Of a stretch of 8,594 bases of DNA, positions 1 to 6,189 are shown piece after piece (position 1 is the stretch's first letter; every line of letters starts with the position of its first letter). The translations under genes and the position numbers were made by a program. Origin of the DNA: an uncultured Anaerolineaceae bacterium (GTDB taxonomy: Bacteria > Chloroflexota > Anaerolineae > Promineifilales > Promineifilaceae); contig CALBTC010000140.1 of assembly GCA_937967805.1 (NCBI GenBank), positions 1 to 8,594 on the forward strand, written 5' to 3'. The notes under the pieces are model-generated. The model saw nothing but the letters and a program-made list of their open reading frames with translations, ran no database searches and had not been told where the DNA came from.

Positions 1-888
1 CTGCACCGTTTGCATCCCCGCTTTTTCATAGAGGCGCGGCGCATTGGTGAGGCTGCCTGAATCTACGCTGAGCTGAACTTTCTTGATCTCCCTGGCAAAA
101 AATGCAGCGAACGAATGTTGCAGCAGAGCCAGGCCAATGCCGCGACCGCGCCAGTTGCGCCGTACCCCCAAATGATCAATCAAACCGCACTCGCTTTCCG
201 CCAGATAAAAATTGAGCGCAACGCCAACCAGCTCTTCTTCATGACAGGCTAAAAACCACAGCTCCGGATCAAATCGCTCCGTGTTCAGGCCCATGCGTTT
301 GGCCCAAGCTGTGAACGACATTGGGTTGGCATATCCTTTGTCTTGCGAGGCTGCTTCATCCGTTGCGTAGGTGGTTTGTTCGTCATGGTTGGGTGTGAAC
401 GGCCGTACCCTAACACCCGCAGGCCAAACCGGGGCCGGTGGCGCTTCTGTCATCTCAATTTCCATGATGTGAAACGTTAAGCCCCGCTCGTAACCTGCCG
501 CGGCAAAGATTTGTTGGTTCCGTGCATTTTTGCTGGACACCTGGGCAATCAATTGGATGCCGGGCTCTAAACTGGCCTCTAACACAGTTAGCAACTGTTG
601 GCCAATTTCATTAGATGATAGCGTTGGGGAGAGATAGAGTTGGGTGGAAAATTGGGTGGGGTGGTACGGCCGTATCTCTGCATACCCCAAAAGCTGATCA
701 TCAGCGGAAAAAGCAATTTGGCTGTGTCCGCTCAGTGAAAAATCAGGTGCTTGCCACCGTTGGCGCAAATCCTCAATAGAAAGCAGCGCATGGCCAAAAT
801 CGGCCGTATTTTGCTGGACTATGAGATTGTAAACAGTGTCCAGATCCGACAAAGTTGCAGGGCGCACCATAAACATTTTTTCACTCAT
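1..888 (-). CDS. Tandem GNAT N-acetyltransferase (3' end beyond window)
   Basis: The frame is open from an ATG at 888-886 to the left edge (296 codons, no stop), with an in-frame stop upstream at 906-904, so only the C-terminus is missing. Two GNAT-like halves are visible. Residues about 7-148 form a first lobe that has a NARNQQIFAAAGYERG stretch but no clear acetyl-CoA loop. Residues about 157-296 form a second lobe with the classical motif A (GVRRNWRGRGIGLALL, about 241-256; RGRGIG is the pyrophosphate-binding loop) and motif B (SLTNAPRLYEKAGM). Known family behaviour is transfer of acetyl from acetyl-CoA to an amine; duplicated GNATs such as MshD often keep one active lobe. The substrate cannot be told. 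No strong Shine-Dalgarno precedes the ATG; in-frame ATGs at codons 5 and 7 are alternatives. It lies 56 nt after the antitoxin stop with no terminator between, so read-through from the TA operon is possible. Confidence 0.88.
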   Translation of the reverse strand, partial: MSEKMFMVRPATLSDLDTVYNLIVQQNTADFGHALLSIEDLRQRWQAPDFSLSGHSQIAFSADDQLLGYAEIRPYHPTQFSTQLYLSPTLSSNEIGQQLLTVLEASLEPGIQLIAQVSSKNARNQQIFAAAGYERGLTFHIMEIEMTEAPPAPVWPAGVRVRPFTPNHDEQTTYATDEAASQDKGYANPMSFTAWAKRMGLNTERFDPELWFLACHEEELVGVALNFYLAESECGLIDHLGVRRNWRGRGIGLALLQHSFAAFFAREIKKVQLSVDSGSLTNAPRLYEKAGMQTVQ

Positions 889-944
889 AGCCAGAGCCGA
901 ACACTACTCAGACAACGCCTGGACCAGTTTCTCTAAAAATGCGC
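889..944. other. Short gap between antitoxin stop and GNAT start
   Basis: These 56 nt show no convincing promoter, Shine-Dalgarno or terminator. The GNAT gene may be read from the TA promoter or from a weak promoter I cannot recognise. Confidence 0.5.
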
Positions 945-1259
945 CTACTGAATAGCTGGCTGAACAACATCCCAAACAGCTTCAGGATGCTTGTCTGCAA
1001 CCTGTAACAGAACCCGTGCAGCGCCATGAGGGGTACGCCGACCTTGTTCCCAATTCCGCAATGTTTTTACACTAATTCCCAATAAAGCGGCAAACTCAGT
1101 TTGCGATAGCTTATAGCGCTCTCGGATTTTTTTAACGTCTGGTGTTTCTATCACGAATACCCGCGAGGCTTCTTTTTCCCCGCGCAAGATTGCCCCACCT
1201 TCACGCACGCTTTCCAATAATTCTTCAAATAATTCGTCGCTCATGTATTTGTCATTCAT
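945..1259 (-). CDS. higA: HigA-2/NadS-type XRE antitoxin
   Basis: This is a 104-residue protein with an acidic N-terminal segment (about 1-40, the likely toxin-binding part). A Cro/C1-type helix-turn-helix follows at about 41-95, with LSQTEFAALLGISVKTLRNW (51-70) leading into EQGRRTP. The architecture, length and the ending (HPEAVWDVVQ) match antitoxins of the HigA-2/NadS group. Such proteins neutralise the cognate RelE-fold toxin and repress their own operon by binding palindromic operators. The ATG at 1259-1257 overlaps the toxin TGA stop (1258-1256) as ATGA, which suggests translational coupling. A GAGG about 10 nt upstream, inside the toxin gene, may serve as ribosome binding site. An internal Met at codon 6 is a possible but less likely start. 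Assignment as an XRE antitoxin is firm from motif and context; the HigA-2 label is by resemblance to the Vibrio cholerae protein from memory. Confidence 0.9.
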   Translation of the reverse strand: MNDKYMSDELFEELLESVREGGAILRGEKEASRVFVIETPDVKKIRERYKLSQTEFAALLGISVKTLRNWEQGRRTPHGAARVLLQVADKHPEAVWDVVQPAIQ

Positions 1260-1573
1260 GAATATTCATCCTCAACAATCTGCCTGAGTGTATTTAACTG
1301 GGCTGGAGACAAATCATCTTGTACATTTTTGGGATACATCAAGAGCATCAGCAAACGCTCTTGTGCCACAGCCCAATAGTAAATCACCCTGATGCCGCCA
1401 CGTTTACCCTGCCCACGATACCCCCAGCGCACTTTTCGTAAACCGCCGCTTTTGGGGATGATTGATCCCATTTCAGGGAGGTTAGCCAGGTTAGACTGTA
1501 ATTGTCGATATTCTTCGTCGGAGAGAAGCTTCTGAACCTGTTTAGTAAACAGTGACGTTTCGACAATAATCAT
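1256..1573 (-). CDS. higB: HigB-2/RelE-family mRNA interferase toxin
   Basis: This 105-residue protein starts at ATG 1573-1571. It shows the hallmarks of HigB-2-like RelE toxins: SGGLRKVRW (about 42-50), GKRGGIRVIYYW (56-67) and the C-terminal YPKN (80-83), all basic/aromatic segments that form the ribosome-bound RNase site in this family. The predicted role is ribosome-dependent mRNA cleavage that stops growth when the antitoxin is lost. The start was chosen because GAGG lies five nt before ATG 1573. A longer reading from ATG 1636 would begin inside the -35 box of the promoter and adds 21 residues (ending FLFSFEAN) that are not toxin-like. The toxin precedes its antitoxin, the order usual for higBA and opposite to relBE. 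All key segments are present, so the gene looks intact. Confidence 0.92.
   Translation of the reverse strand: MIIVETSLFTKQVQKLLSDEEYRQLQSNLANLPEMGSIIPKSGGLRKVRWGYRGQGKRGGIRVIYYWAVAQERLLMLLMYPKNVQDDLSPAQLNTLRQIVEDEYS
1258..1269. repeat. 12-bp palindrome at toxin/antitoxin junction
   Basis: ATGAATATTCAT is a perfect 12-bp palindrome that starts within the antitoxin ATG and ends inside the last codons of the toxin gene. Eleven of its twelve bases (ATGAATATTCA) recur at 1727-1737, upstream of the TA promoter. It may be an accessory operator, or may just reflect the coding sequence of the toxin's acidic C-terminus. Confidence 0.45.
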
Positions 1574-1578
1574 ATTGG

Positions 1579-1582
1579 CCTC
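1579..1582 (-). promoter_or_regulatory. Shine-Dalgarno of the toxin gene
   Basis: GAGG lies five nt upstream of ATG 1573 on the minus strand. It fixes the toxin start and excludes the upstream in-frame ATG at 1636. Confidence 0.75.
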
Positions 1583-1602
1583 AAAAGAAAACAAAAAGAT
1601 GC

Positions 1603-1630
1603 CACTATCATACGCCAATGGGGTATAGTG
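1603..1630. promoter_or_regulatory. Candidate TA operator (inverted repeat CACTAT-N16-ATAGTG)
   Basis: CACTAT (1603-1608) and ATAGTG (1625-1630) are perfect inverted 6-bp arms. They are 22 bp apart centre to centre, about two helix turns, and occupy the stretch from the -10 box to the edge of the -35 box. A dimeric XRE antitoxin binding here would block RNA polymerase. Location and symmetry are seen directly; the operator role is inference, and 6-bp arms at a free spacing are not rare. Confidence 0.4.
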
Positions 1631-1636
1631 TGTCAA
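1607..1636 (-). promoter_or_regulatory. Sigma70-like promoter of the toxin-antitoxin operon
   Basis: On the minus strand a perfect TTGACA (-35, 1636-1631) is followed by an 18-nt spacer and TATGAT (-10, 1612-1607, five of six consensus bases). Transcription would begin near 1600, giving a leader of about 27 nt that contains the GAGG ribosome site before ATG 1573. The position relative to the toxin start fits well. Confidence 0.8.
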
Positions 1637-1674
1637 ATCTTATAGCCAAGATTTATTTTCTTCAAGGGACTAAC

Positions 1675-1702
1675 CACCAATCAGCATGAGCCACTGTTGG
1701 TG
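1675..1702. repeat. Imperfect hairpin in the TA upstream region
   Basis: CACCAA (1675-1680), one bulged T, then CAG pairs with CTG and TTGGTG (1694-1702), closing a 9-nt loop. Neither strand has a T-run after it, so it does not look like an intrinsic terminator. Its role is unknown. Confidence 0.35.
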
Positions 1703-1726
1703 TTGCAGGGGCCAATGAACCTTGAA

Positions 1727-1737
1727 ATGAATATTCA
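1727..1737. repeat. Second copy of ATGAATATTCA, upstream of TA promoter
   Basis: This is an 11-base match to the palindrome at 1258-1269, about 90 bp upstream of the TA -35 box. It overlaps the TGA stop (1737-1735) of the small ORF 1905-1735. Both copies contain the 10-bp palindrome TGAATATTCA. Confidence 0.45.
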
Positions 1738-1905
1738 ATCGGAGAACTGAAGTTTATTCTTCCAGTTTCCAGGATGAACAAGAATTACATCCAGCTCGTC
1801 ACAGAGAATTTCCCATGAGAGGTCGAAAGGCGCACGTTCAACAACTTGCCGCTGTCTATTAACCCCAGCGTTTTGTTTTAATCGCGCGATTTTTGGTGAG
1901 TTCAA
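1735..1905 (-). CDS. Small hypothetical ORF or 5' part of a frameshifted remnant
   Basis: From a TTG at 1905-1903 the minus strand reads 56 codons to TGA at 1737-1735. The end of the product (SWEILCDELDVILVHPGNWK, then NKLQFSD) has the composition of a real soluble protein rather than of random translation. There is no ATG/GTG start and no Shine-Dalgarno. In another minus frame, an open stretch continues past this stop to TGA 1664-1662 and includes SPIEYSFQGSLAPATPTVAH followed by ADWWLVP. A single-base frameshift near 1755-1765 would join the two into one longer C-terminus. It could be a small gene, a decayed fragment, or chance. I recognise no family. Confidence 0.25.
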   Translation of the reverse strand: MNSPKIARLKQNAGVNRQRQVVERAPFDLSWEILCDELDVILVHPGNWKNKLQFSD

Positions 1906-1913
1906 ATGAAAAA

Positions 1914-2891
1914 CTAAAGCAGTTTATCGGCAAAGGCGGGCAGGGCGGCCGCCCCGCCGGTGTGCCAGAAGAGCACACTTTGACCCCGCGTAAACGCCCC
2001 CCAGCGAATGAGGTCAATCAGGCCGCCCATGGCCCGGCCGGTGTACACCGGATCGAGCAAGATGCCCTCCAGTTGGGCCACCATCTGGATCGCTTCTCGC
2101 TCCGTTTCGCTGACCATGGCGTAGCCATCGCCCAAATAGTCGTCGTTGACTTCGACTTTGTGGGCAATGGAGACGGTGCCCAGACCCAAATGGGTGCCGG
2201 TGGCCGTGGCCAGGGCCGACACCTGCATCTTCAAATCGTCGGCGGGATGATCAACGCTGATGCCCAGTACCTGCCCGCGAAAGCCATGCACCTCCGCGCC
2301 CAAGACAATTCCTGCCTGCGTGCCGCCGCTGCTGCTGGCAAACACAATGAAGTCAATGTTGATGTTGTTGGCCGCGAGCTGTTCCATCAGCTCCCGCATA
2401 GCCAGCACGTAGCTGGTAGCACCCATCACGTTGGATCCGCCCAATGGAATCATGTACGGTTTGTGCCCCATCACCCGCTGCTCGTTGGCCACTTCAGCCA
2501 TCACTTCATGGCGGGGACGCTCGTCTGTCCAGTAAAGGTGCGCACCGAGCAGCTTATCCAGCAGCAAATTGCCTTGCAGGGTGCTTTGTTCCCGTCCGGC
2601 CAAAACGAGGCTGCATCCCAGGCCAAAATGAGCGGCTGCTGCGGCCGTTTGCCGGCAGTGGTTACTTTGGGGCGCGCCAGTCGTAATGAGATGATCGCAG
2701 CCCTGGGCCAATGCATCGGCCACCAGAAATTCCAGCTTGCGCGTTTTGTTACCGCCGGTAGCCAGGCCGGTTTGGTCGTCACGCTTCATGTAAATGTCTG
2801 GTCCGCCCAGATGTTTACTGAGACGTTCCAATTTTTCCAGAGGAGTGGGTAAGTGGGCAAGCAGTTTGCGATCAGGATATTTGACATTCAT
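1914..2891 (-). CDS. dcyD: D-cysteine desulfhydrase / ACC-deaminase-family PLP enzyme
   Basis: This 325-residue protein belongs to the fold-type II PLP family that splits D-cysteine into pyruvate, H2S and ammonia (DcyD) or deaminates 1-aminocyclopropane-1-carboxylate. It begins with the family pattern TPLEKLERLSKHLGG (16-30) and YMKRDDQTGLATGGNKTRKL (34-53). K49 of GGNK aligns with the PLP-Schiff-base lysine K51 of Pseudomonas ACC deaminase. APQSNHCRQTAA (73-84) carries the Ser-Asn of the active site, SSGGTQAGIVLG is the phosphate-binding loop, and FWHTGGAAALPAF closes the protein. The SNHCRQ and FWHTGG forms favour D-cysteine desulfhydrase over true ACC deaminase. The enzyme is cytoplasmic and full length. 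ATG 2891 lies 29 nt after the regulator stop, indicating an operon, yet no Shine-Dalgarno is seen and a TATAAT box sits just upstream. The exact substrate is inferred. Confidence 0.88.
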   Translation of the reverse strand: MNVKYPDRKLLAHLPTPLEKLERLSKHLGGPDIYMKRDDQTGLATGGNKTRKLEFLVADALAQGCDHLITTGAPQSNHCRQTAAAAAHFGLGCSLVLAGREQSTLQGNLLLDKLLGAHLYWTDERPRHEVMAEVANEQRVMGHKPYMIPLGGSNVMGATSYVLAMRELMEQLAANNINIDFIVFASSSGGTQAGIVLGAEVHGFRGQVLGISVDHPADDLKMQVSALATATGTHLGLGTVSIAHKVEVNDDYLGDGYAMVSETEREAIQMVAQLEGILLDPVYTGRAMGGLIDLIRWGAFTRGQSVLFWHTGGAAALPAFADKLL

Positions 2892-2898
2892 GGGGCTG

Positions 2899-2904
2899 AT
2901 TATA
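2899..2904 (-). promoter_or_regulatory. Possible internal -10 box for a leaderless dcyD transcript
   Basis: A perfect TATAAT on the minus strand ends seven nt before ATG 2891, so a canonical start site would coincide with the A of the ATG. The 29-nt gap lacks a Shine-Dalgarno, which fits leaderless initiation. No good -35 is seen at 17-18 nt (TTCGAT at best), and there is no TGn extension, so it may be chance in a short intergenic gap. Confidence 0.35.
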
Positions 2905-2920
2905 ACTACTGAGGGGAAAG

Positions 2921-5900
2921 TTATCGAATGGTTTCATAAAGTTGAACGGTGGCCGGGGCGGGGGTGACGCCCAGGCCGCTTTGCAAGGCGGTTTCGCAGC
3001 GTTGGTATGCACGCAGCGCCTGTACCCGATTGCCCAGCTGGATGTGTGCCTGAATGAGCAAGCGATAGGCATTTTCCCAACAATCATCCTGCTGCAAAAT
3101 GTCCTGGCACAGATTGATGACCCTTTCCCATTCGGCCTGGTCGGCAAGCCATTGCGCCAGCCGGTCAGCCGTTTGCAGGTAGCGGGCCCGCAGCCGTTCG
3201 CGCTCTTCATGGGACCAGGTTTCGTAGGGGTACGCTTGCAGATAGTCGCCTTCGTAGAGGGTTACGGCCGTTTCATAAAACCCCACCGCCTGTTCCCGGT
3301 TTTTCTGATAAAGTTGATCGCCCCGTTCAATCAACTGCTCAAACTCAATCGCATCCAGCCACAGATCCGCCTCTTGGCGCAGGCCATAGCGACTGCCGTC
3401 GCGCATCACAAAGGCAGACGGCGCATTCCGCTTGCGGTTTGGCTCCAGCACGGAACACATGGCGCTGAAGGCGATCTTGAAATCGCGCACGGCGGCTTCG
3501 GGGTCCAGCTCAGGCCACAACATTTCGGCAATCTGGTCGCGGTGCAGCAGCGTGCCGCGAAAAGTCACCAGCAGTTGCAGCAGTTGGCGTGCCTTTTTGC
3601 GCCGCCACGCCTTGCTGGGCAGTTCTTCACCCCCTTGCCAGATGCGAAACGGCCCCAACGTTTGGATGCGCAGTTGAAACCCGGGGTGCAGCTCCAAATG
3701 AGATAAATCTAGCTGAGTTAAAATGGCTTCGGCCGTCGCCGCGTGCTGGCTGTTTTCGCGGGCAAAGAGCAACAGGGGCACCAGCGCCCGCGGATCGGGC
3801 GGGCCGGGCAGGGTGCGCCGGCAGAAGAGAAATTCATACTGGTGCCGGCTGATAAGCGGCAGCAGATCGTCCAAATCCCGCTTGAGCCGGGTGTCATCTT
3901 CGGTTTTATGCCACAGCAGGCAGCGCCACAGGCGCACGGCCGTTTCGCCAAACGTATCGCTGCAATCATGAAAACCGGCCGCTGCCTGGGCCAGCCATTC
4001 GTTCGCTTCCTGTGCCATTCCCATCAACGTGTAAGTGGCGCCCATCGCCAGACGAATGTTCATCTCTACCCATTCATCACCGTGCAGCCGGGCCAGGGCA
4101 ATGCCTTCCTGGGCGTAGGTGAGCGCCGTCTGGTGATCGCCGGGAAAGCCGTGCGCCTGGCACAGGCCCCAAAATGCTTCAATCTTCAGGCGCGGCACTT
4201 CCAACTGCTCGCTGAGGGCCAGGCCTTGCTGATAGCAGCGACGCGCCTGCTCATAGCCAGGTTCATTTTTGTGCAGCAGCCAGGCGTGCCCCTGGCGAAA
4301 ATGGCCCACGGCCGTAATAAATTGTGAATTTAGCTCCTGGCCGCGTTTTGTGCCGGCGACGGCCGTGTGCAGCGCCGCCTCTGCTTCTCCCTGGTAAGCT
4401 AAAATCAATGAGAGCAGCAGCAACGTTTCACGATGAGCCCTGGGACGCAGCACCGGGGCTTGCTCTTCCAGTTTGGCCTGTTCTTCTAGCATGGCCCGTG
4501 CTTCTGCCAGACGACCGGTGCGCAGCAGCAGCCGCACCGGCAGCTCTGCCTGGTCCGGACCCTGGGCGCGCAGCTCTCGCGCCTGCACCTGGTAATTTTC
4601 TGCTTCACGCATTCGCCCCTGGTTGAGCAAATTTTCGGCCAGCAGTTCCAGCAGCCGGGCCTGGCTGTTCCGGTCATCTTGGCCATCAGACAGGCGCAGC
4701 GCCTCTTGCAGCAGTTCTTCCCCCTTGGTGGGATTGACCGTGTCCAGGTAAACACGGGCCTGGCCGCGCAGCGCCTGGCCGATGCTGCGCCGGTCCCCTT
4801 GTGCCCGGCTGCGCTGCTCAGCCTGTTGATACCAACCCAGTGCCTCATCAAAGCGAGAATGAAGCCGGGCAATGTCGCCCAGGTAGGTGAGCAGCGGTGG
4901 GTAATGGGCCAAAATGTCTGGGGGTAAGTAGCTAATCCAGTTGGCCAGGGTGTCCAGCCGGCCCAGGCGCACCATCCGCCGTCCCAACGTTGCCAGAGAA
5001 ACGGCCGCTTTCTCATACGCTTCAGCTGCCAGCAAATGGTAAATGGCTTCTTCCCCGTCCCCCTGCTGCTGGTAGATGGCGGCGGCTTGCTGGTGCAAAT
5101 TGTCGCCTTCGGCGGTGGATAGCTGGCTGTAAAGCAGTTCGCGAAACAGATGATGGTAGCGCACGTAGCCGTTACCCAAATTGACGACAAACAACCCTTT
5201 TTCCAGGAGGTAGCGCAGCATTTGTTGGCTGTCCTGGCGGCGGCGCAGCTGGTTGCACAGGGGGGTAGTCATTTCGCGGAGAACGGCCGTTTCTCGTAAA
5301 AACGCCTGCACATCTTCCGGCTGCTGGGCCAACACCTCCTGCGCCAAAAATTGAAACAGGTCGCTGGCACTGCCGGAAAGCTGCGACAGCGCCTGGGCCA
5401 GCGACGCGCCGCCGTCCCGCTGTAGCTGCTGCCAGATGAGGTGCAGGGCAATCGGCCACCCTTCAACTCGATTAATCACCATCGACGCCTGCTCCAGTGA
5501 AAGCGCGTGCCCGTAGGTGTGGCGGAACAAAGCATCAATTTCGGCCGGGGTAAAAGCCAGCTCTTTTTGATCTATTTCCAGCATCTGCCCCTTCACGCGC
5601 CAGGTGACCAGGGAAGGCAGGGCCAGCGGGTAGCGCGTGGCTAAAATCACGTGCAGGTTATCCGGAGCCAGGCCAATCAGCCGGTCCAAAATGCGGATGG
5701 GCTCGCTGCTGTCATTGATCTGGTGGGCATCATCCAGCACCAGGAAGGTGGGTTGGCTGAGCTCGTTTGCCAGTTCGTTGATGAGACTGTCGATAACGGC
5801 CGTCCAGCTTGGCGGCTGGCGCTGCTGGCCCCACGCCTCCAGTTCGGCCAGGGGGGCAGCAGACAGGTTGGGGAAGGTGATGCCAAAGCCGTGCAGCAAA

Positions 5901-6157
5901 TGGAGCAAAAAGGATTGCACATCACTGTCTTCGGCTTCCAGCCGGTACCAGACAAAGTGCAACGGCTCTTGCGTTTCGCCAGTGGCCAGAGTAGCCAATG
6001 CCGTGCTCTTCCCGTACCCGGTGCCGGCCTGCACAATTGTCAGGCGGTGGTTTTGCGCTTCCAGCAGCCGCTGCGTAATGCGTGGCCGGGGCATGGTGTG
6101 CTGGGGCGGTCGGGACGGAACCAGTTTGGTCCGTACGATAATGTTTTGCCGATACAC
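2921..6157 (-). CDS. MalT-like STAND ATPase/TPR regulator with C-terminal winged-helix-BTAD (SARP-type) output
   Basis: This is a 1078-residue cytoplasmic transcription regulator. The N-terminus reads like MalT-family proteins: RTKLVPSRP, then PRPRITQRLLEAQNHRLTIV leading into Walker A AGTGYGKST (44-52). Walker B is FLVLDDAH (138-145), a sensor segment is HVILATRYP (169-177), then GWPIAL (233-238) and VRYHHLFRELL (332-342). Residues about 350-820 are helical TPR-like repeats, the likely ligand or protein sensor. Instead of MalT's LuxR-type HTH, the C-terminus carries an OmpR-like winged helix (about 829-927; IQTLGPFRIW, RRKKARQLLQLL, LHRDQIAEMLWPE) followed by a bacterial transcriptional activator domain (about 931-1078). 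STAND proteins of this kind oligomerise on ATP plus inducer binding and then activate promoters. The start is GTG 6157-6155 with AAGGA six nt upstream. dcyD follows 29 nt downstream, so it is a plausible target. The inducer is unknown. Confidence 0.92.
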   Translation of the reverse strand: MYRQNIIVRTKLVPSRPPQHTMPRPRITQRLLEAQNHRLTIVQAGTGYGKSTALATLATGETQEPLHFVWYRLEAEDSDVQSFLLHLLHGFGITFPNLSAAPLAELEAWGQQRQPPSWTAVIDSLINELANELSQPTFLVLDDAHQINDSSEPIRILDRLIGLAPDNLHVILATRYPLALPSLVTWRVKGQMLEIDQKELAFTPAEIDALFRHTYGHALSLEQASMVINRVEGWPIALHLIWQQLQRDGGASLAQALSQLSGSASDLFQFLAQEVLAQQPEDVQAFLRETAVLREMTTPLCNQLRRRQDSQQMLRYLLEKGLFVVNLGNGYVRYHHLFRELLYSQLSTAEGDNLHQQAAAIYQQQGDGEEAIYHLLAAEAYEKAAVSLATLGRRMVRLGRLDTLANWISYLPPDILAHYPPLLTYLGDIARLHSRFDEALGWYQQAEQRSRAQGDRRSIGQALRGQARVYLDTVNPTKGEELLQEALRLSDGQDDRNSQARLLELLAENLLNQGRMREAENYQVQARELRAQGPDQAELPVRLLLRTGRLAEARAMLEEQAKLEEQAPVLRPRAHRETLLLLSLILAYQGEAEAALHTAVAGTKRGQELNSQFITAVGHFRQGHAWLLHKNEPGYEQARRCYQQGLALSEQLEVPRLKIEAFWGLCQAHGFPGDHQTALTYAQEGIALARLHGDEWVEMNIRLAMGATYTLMGMAQEANEWLAQAAAGFHDCSDTFGETAVRLWRCLLWHKTEDDTRLKRDLDDLLPLISRHQYEFLFCRRTLPGPPDPRALVPLLLFARENSQHAATAEAILTQLDLSHLELHPGFQLRIQTLGPFRIWQGGEELPSKAWRRKKARQLLQLLVTFRGTLLHRDQIAEMLWPELDPEAAVRDFKIAFSAMCSVLEPNRKRNAPSAFVMRDGSRYGLRQEADLWLDAIEFEQLIERGDQLYQKNREQAVGFYETAVTLYEGDYLQAYPYETWSHEERERLRARYLQTADRLAQWLADQAEWERVINLCQDILQQDDCWENAYRLLIQAHIQLGNRVQALRAYQRCETALQSGLGVTPAPATVQLYETIR

Positions 6158-6163
6158 GGTTCA

Positions 6164-6168
6164 TCCTT
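6164..6168 (-). promoter_or_regulatory. Shine-Dalgarno of the regulator gene (GTG start)
   Basis: AAGGA on the minus strand lies six nt before GTG 6157 and supports this non-ATG start. An out-of-frame ATG at 6164 overlaps the site and is rejected. Confidence 0.75.
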
Positions 6169-6189
6169 CAAATATCTATCTTAGCGTGC

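Larger units (their letters stand above)
1637..1913. other. Gene-poor segment between dcyD and the TA promoter
   Basis: These 277 nt carry no gene I recognise. They hold a short TTG-initiated minus-strand ORF (1905-1735), a second open minus-strand frame ending at 1662, the hairpin at 1675-1702, one copy of ATGAATATTCA (1727-1737), and a 12-bp palindrome AATCGCGCGATT (1880-1891). The DNA here and in the TA leader is richer in A+T than the dcyD/regulator/amylase part: 22 of 60 bases are G or C in 1561-1620, against 38 of 60 in 3901-3960. No terminator for dcyD is evident, so transcription from the dcyD side may continue towards the TA genes. Confidence 0.6.

Noticed and set aside
751..936. 61-codon plus-strand ORF
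   Set aside because: It lies antisense to the N-terminus of the GNAT gene, which has a recognisable fold and motif.
1574..1636. Longer toxin reading from ATG 1636
   Set aside because: The ATG falls inside the TTGACA -35 box, the extra residues are not toxin-like, and ATG 1573 has a proper GAGG.
1880..1891. AATCGCGCGATT palindrome followed by T's as a terminator
   Set aside because: With no loop it leaves only about four stem pairs, and the T-run is on the plus strand where no gene ends. On the minus strand, where dcyD ends, it is followed by A's.
1945..1952. GCGGCCGC site in dcyD counted with the iterated octamer
   Set aside because: It shares only the CGGCCG core; GC-rich coding sequence produces such cores by chance, so it was not counted as a perfect copy.
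1893..2852. 319-codon plus-strand ORF opposite dcyD
   Set aside because: It is antisense to a full, motif-complete PLP enzyme; its translation is His/Gln/Ala-rich with no recognisable domain, typical of a high-GC shadow frame.
2942..3706. 254-codon plus-strand ORF opposite the regulator's C-terminus
   Set aside because: It mirrors the winged-helix/BTAD coding frame, shows no family motif and has no ribosome site.
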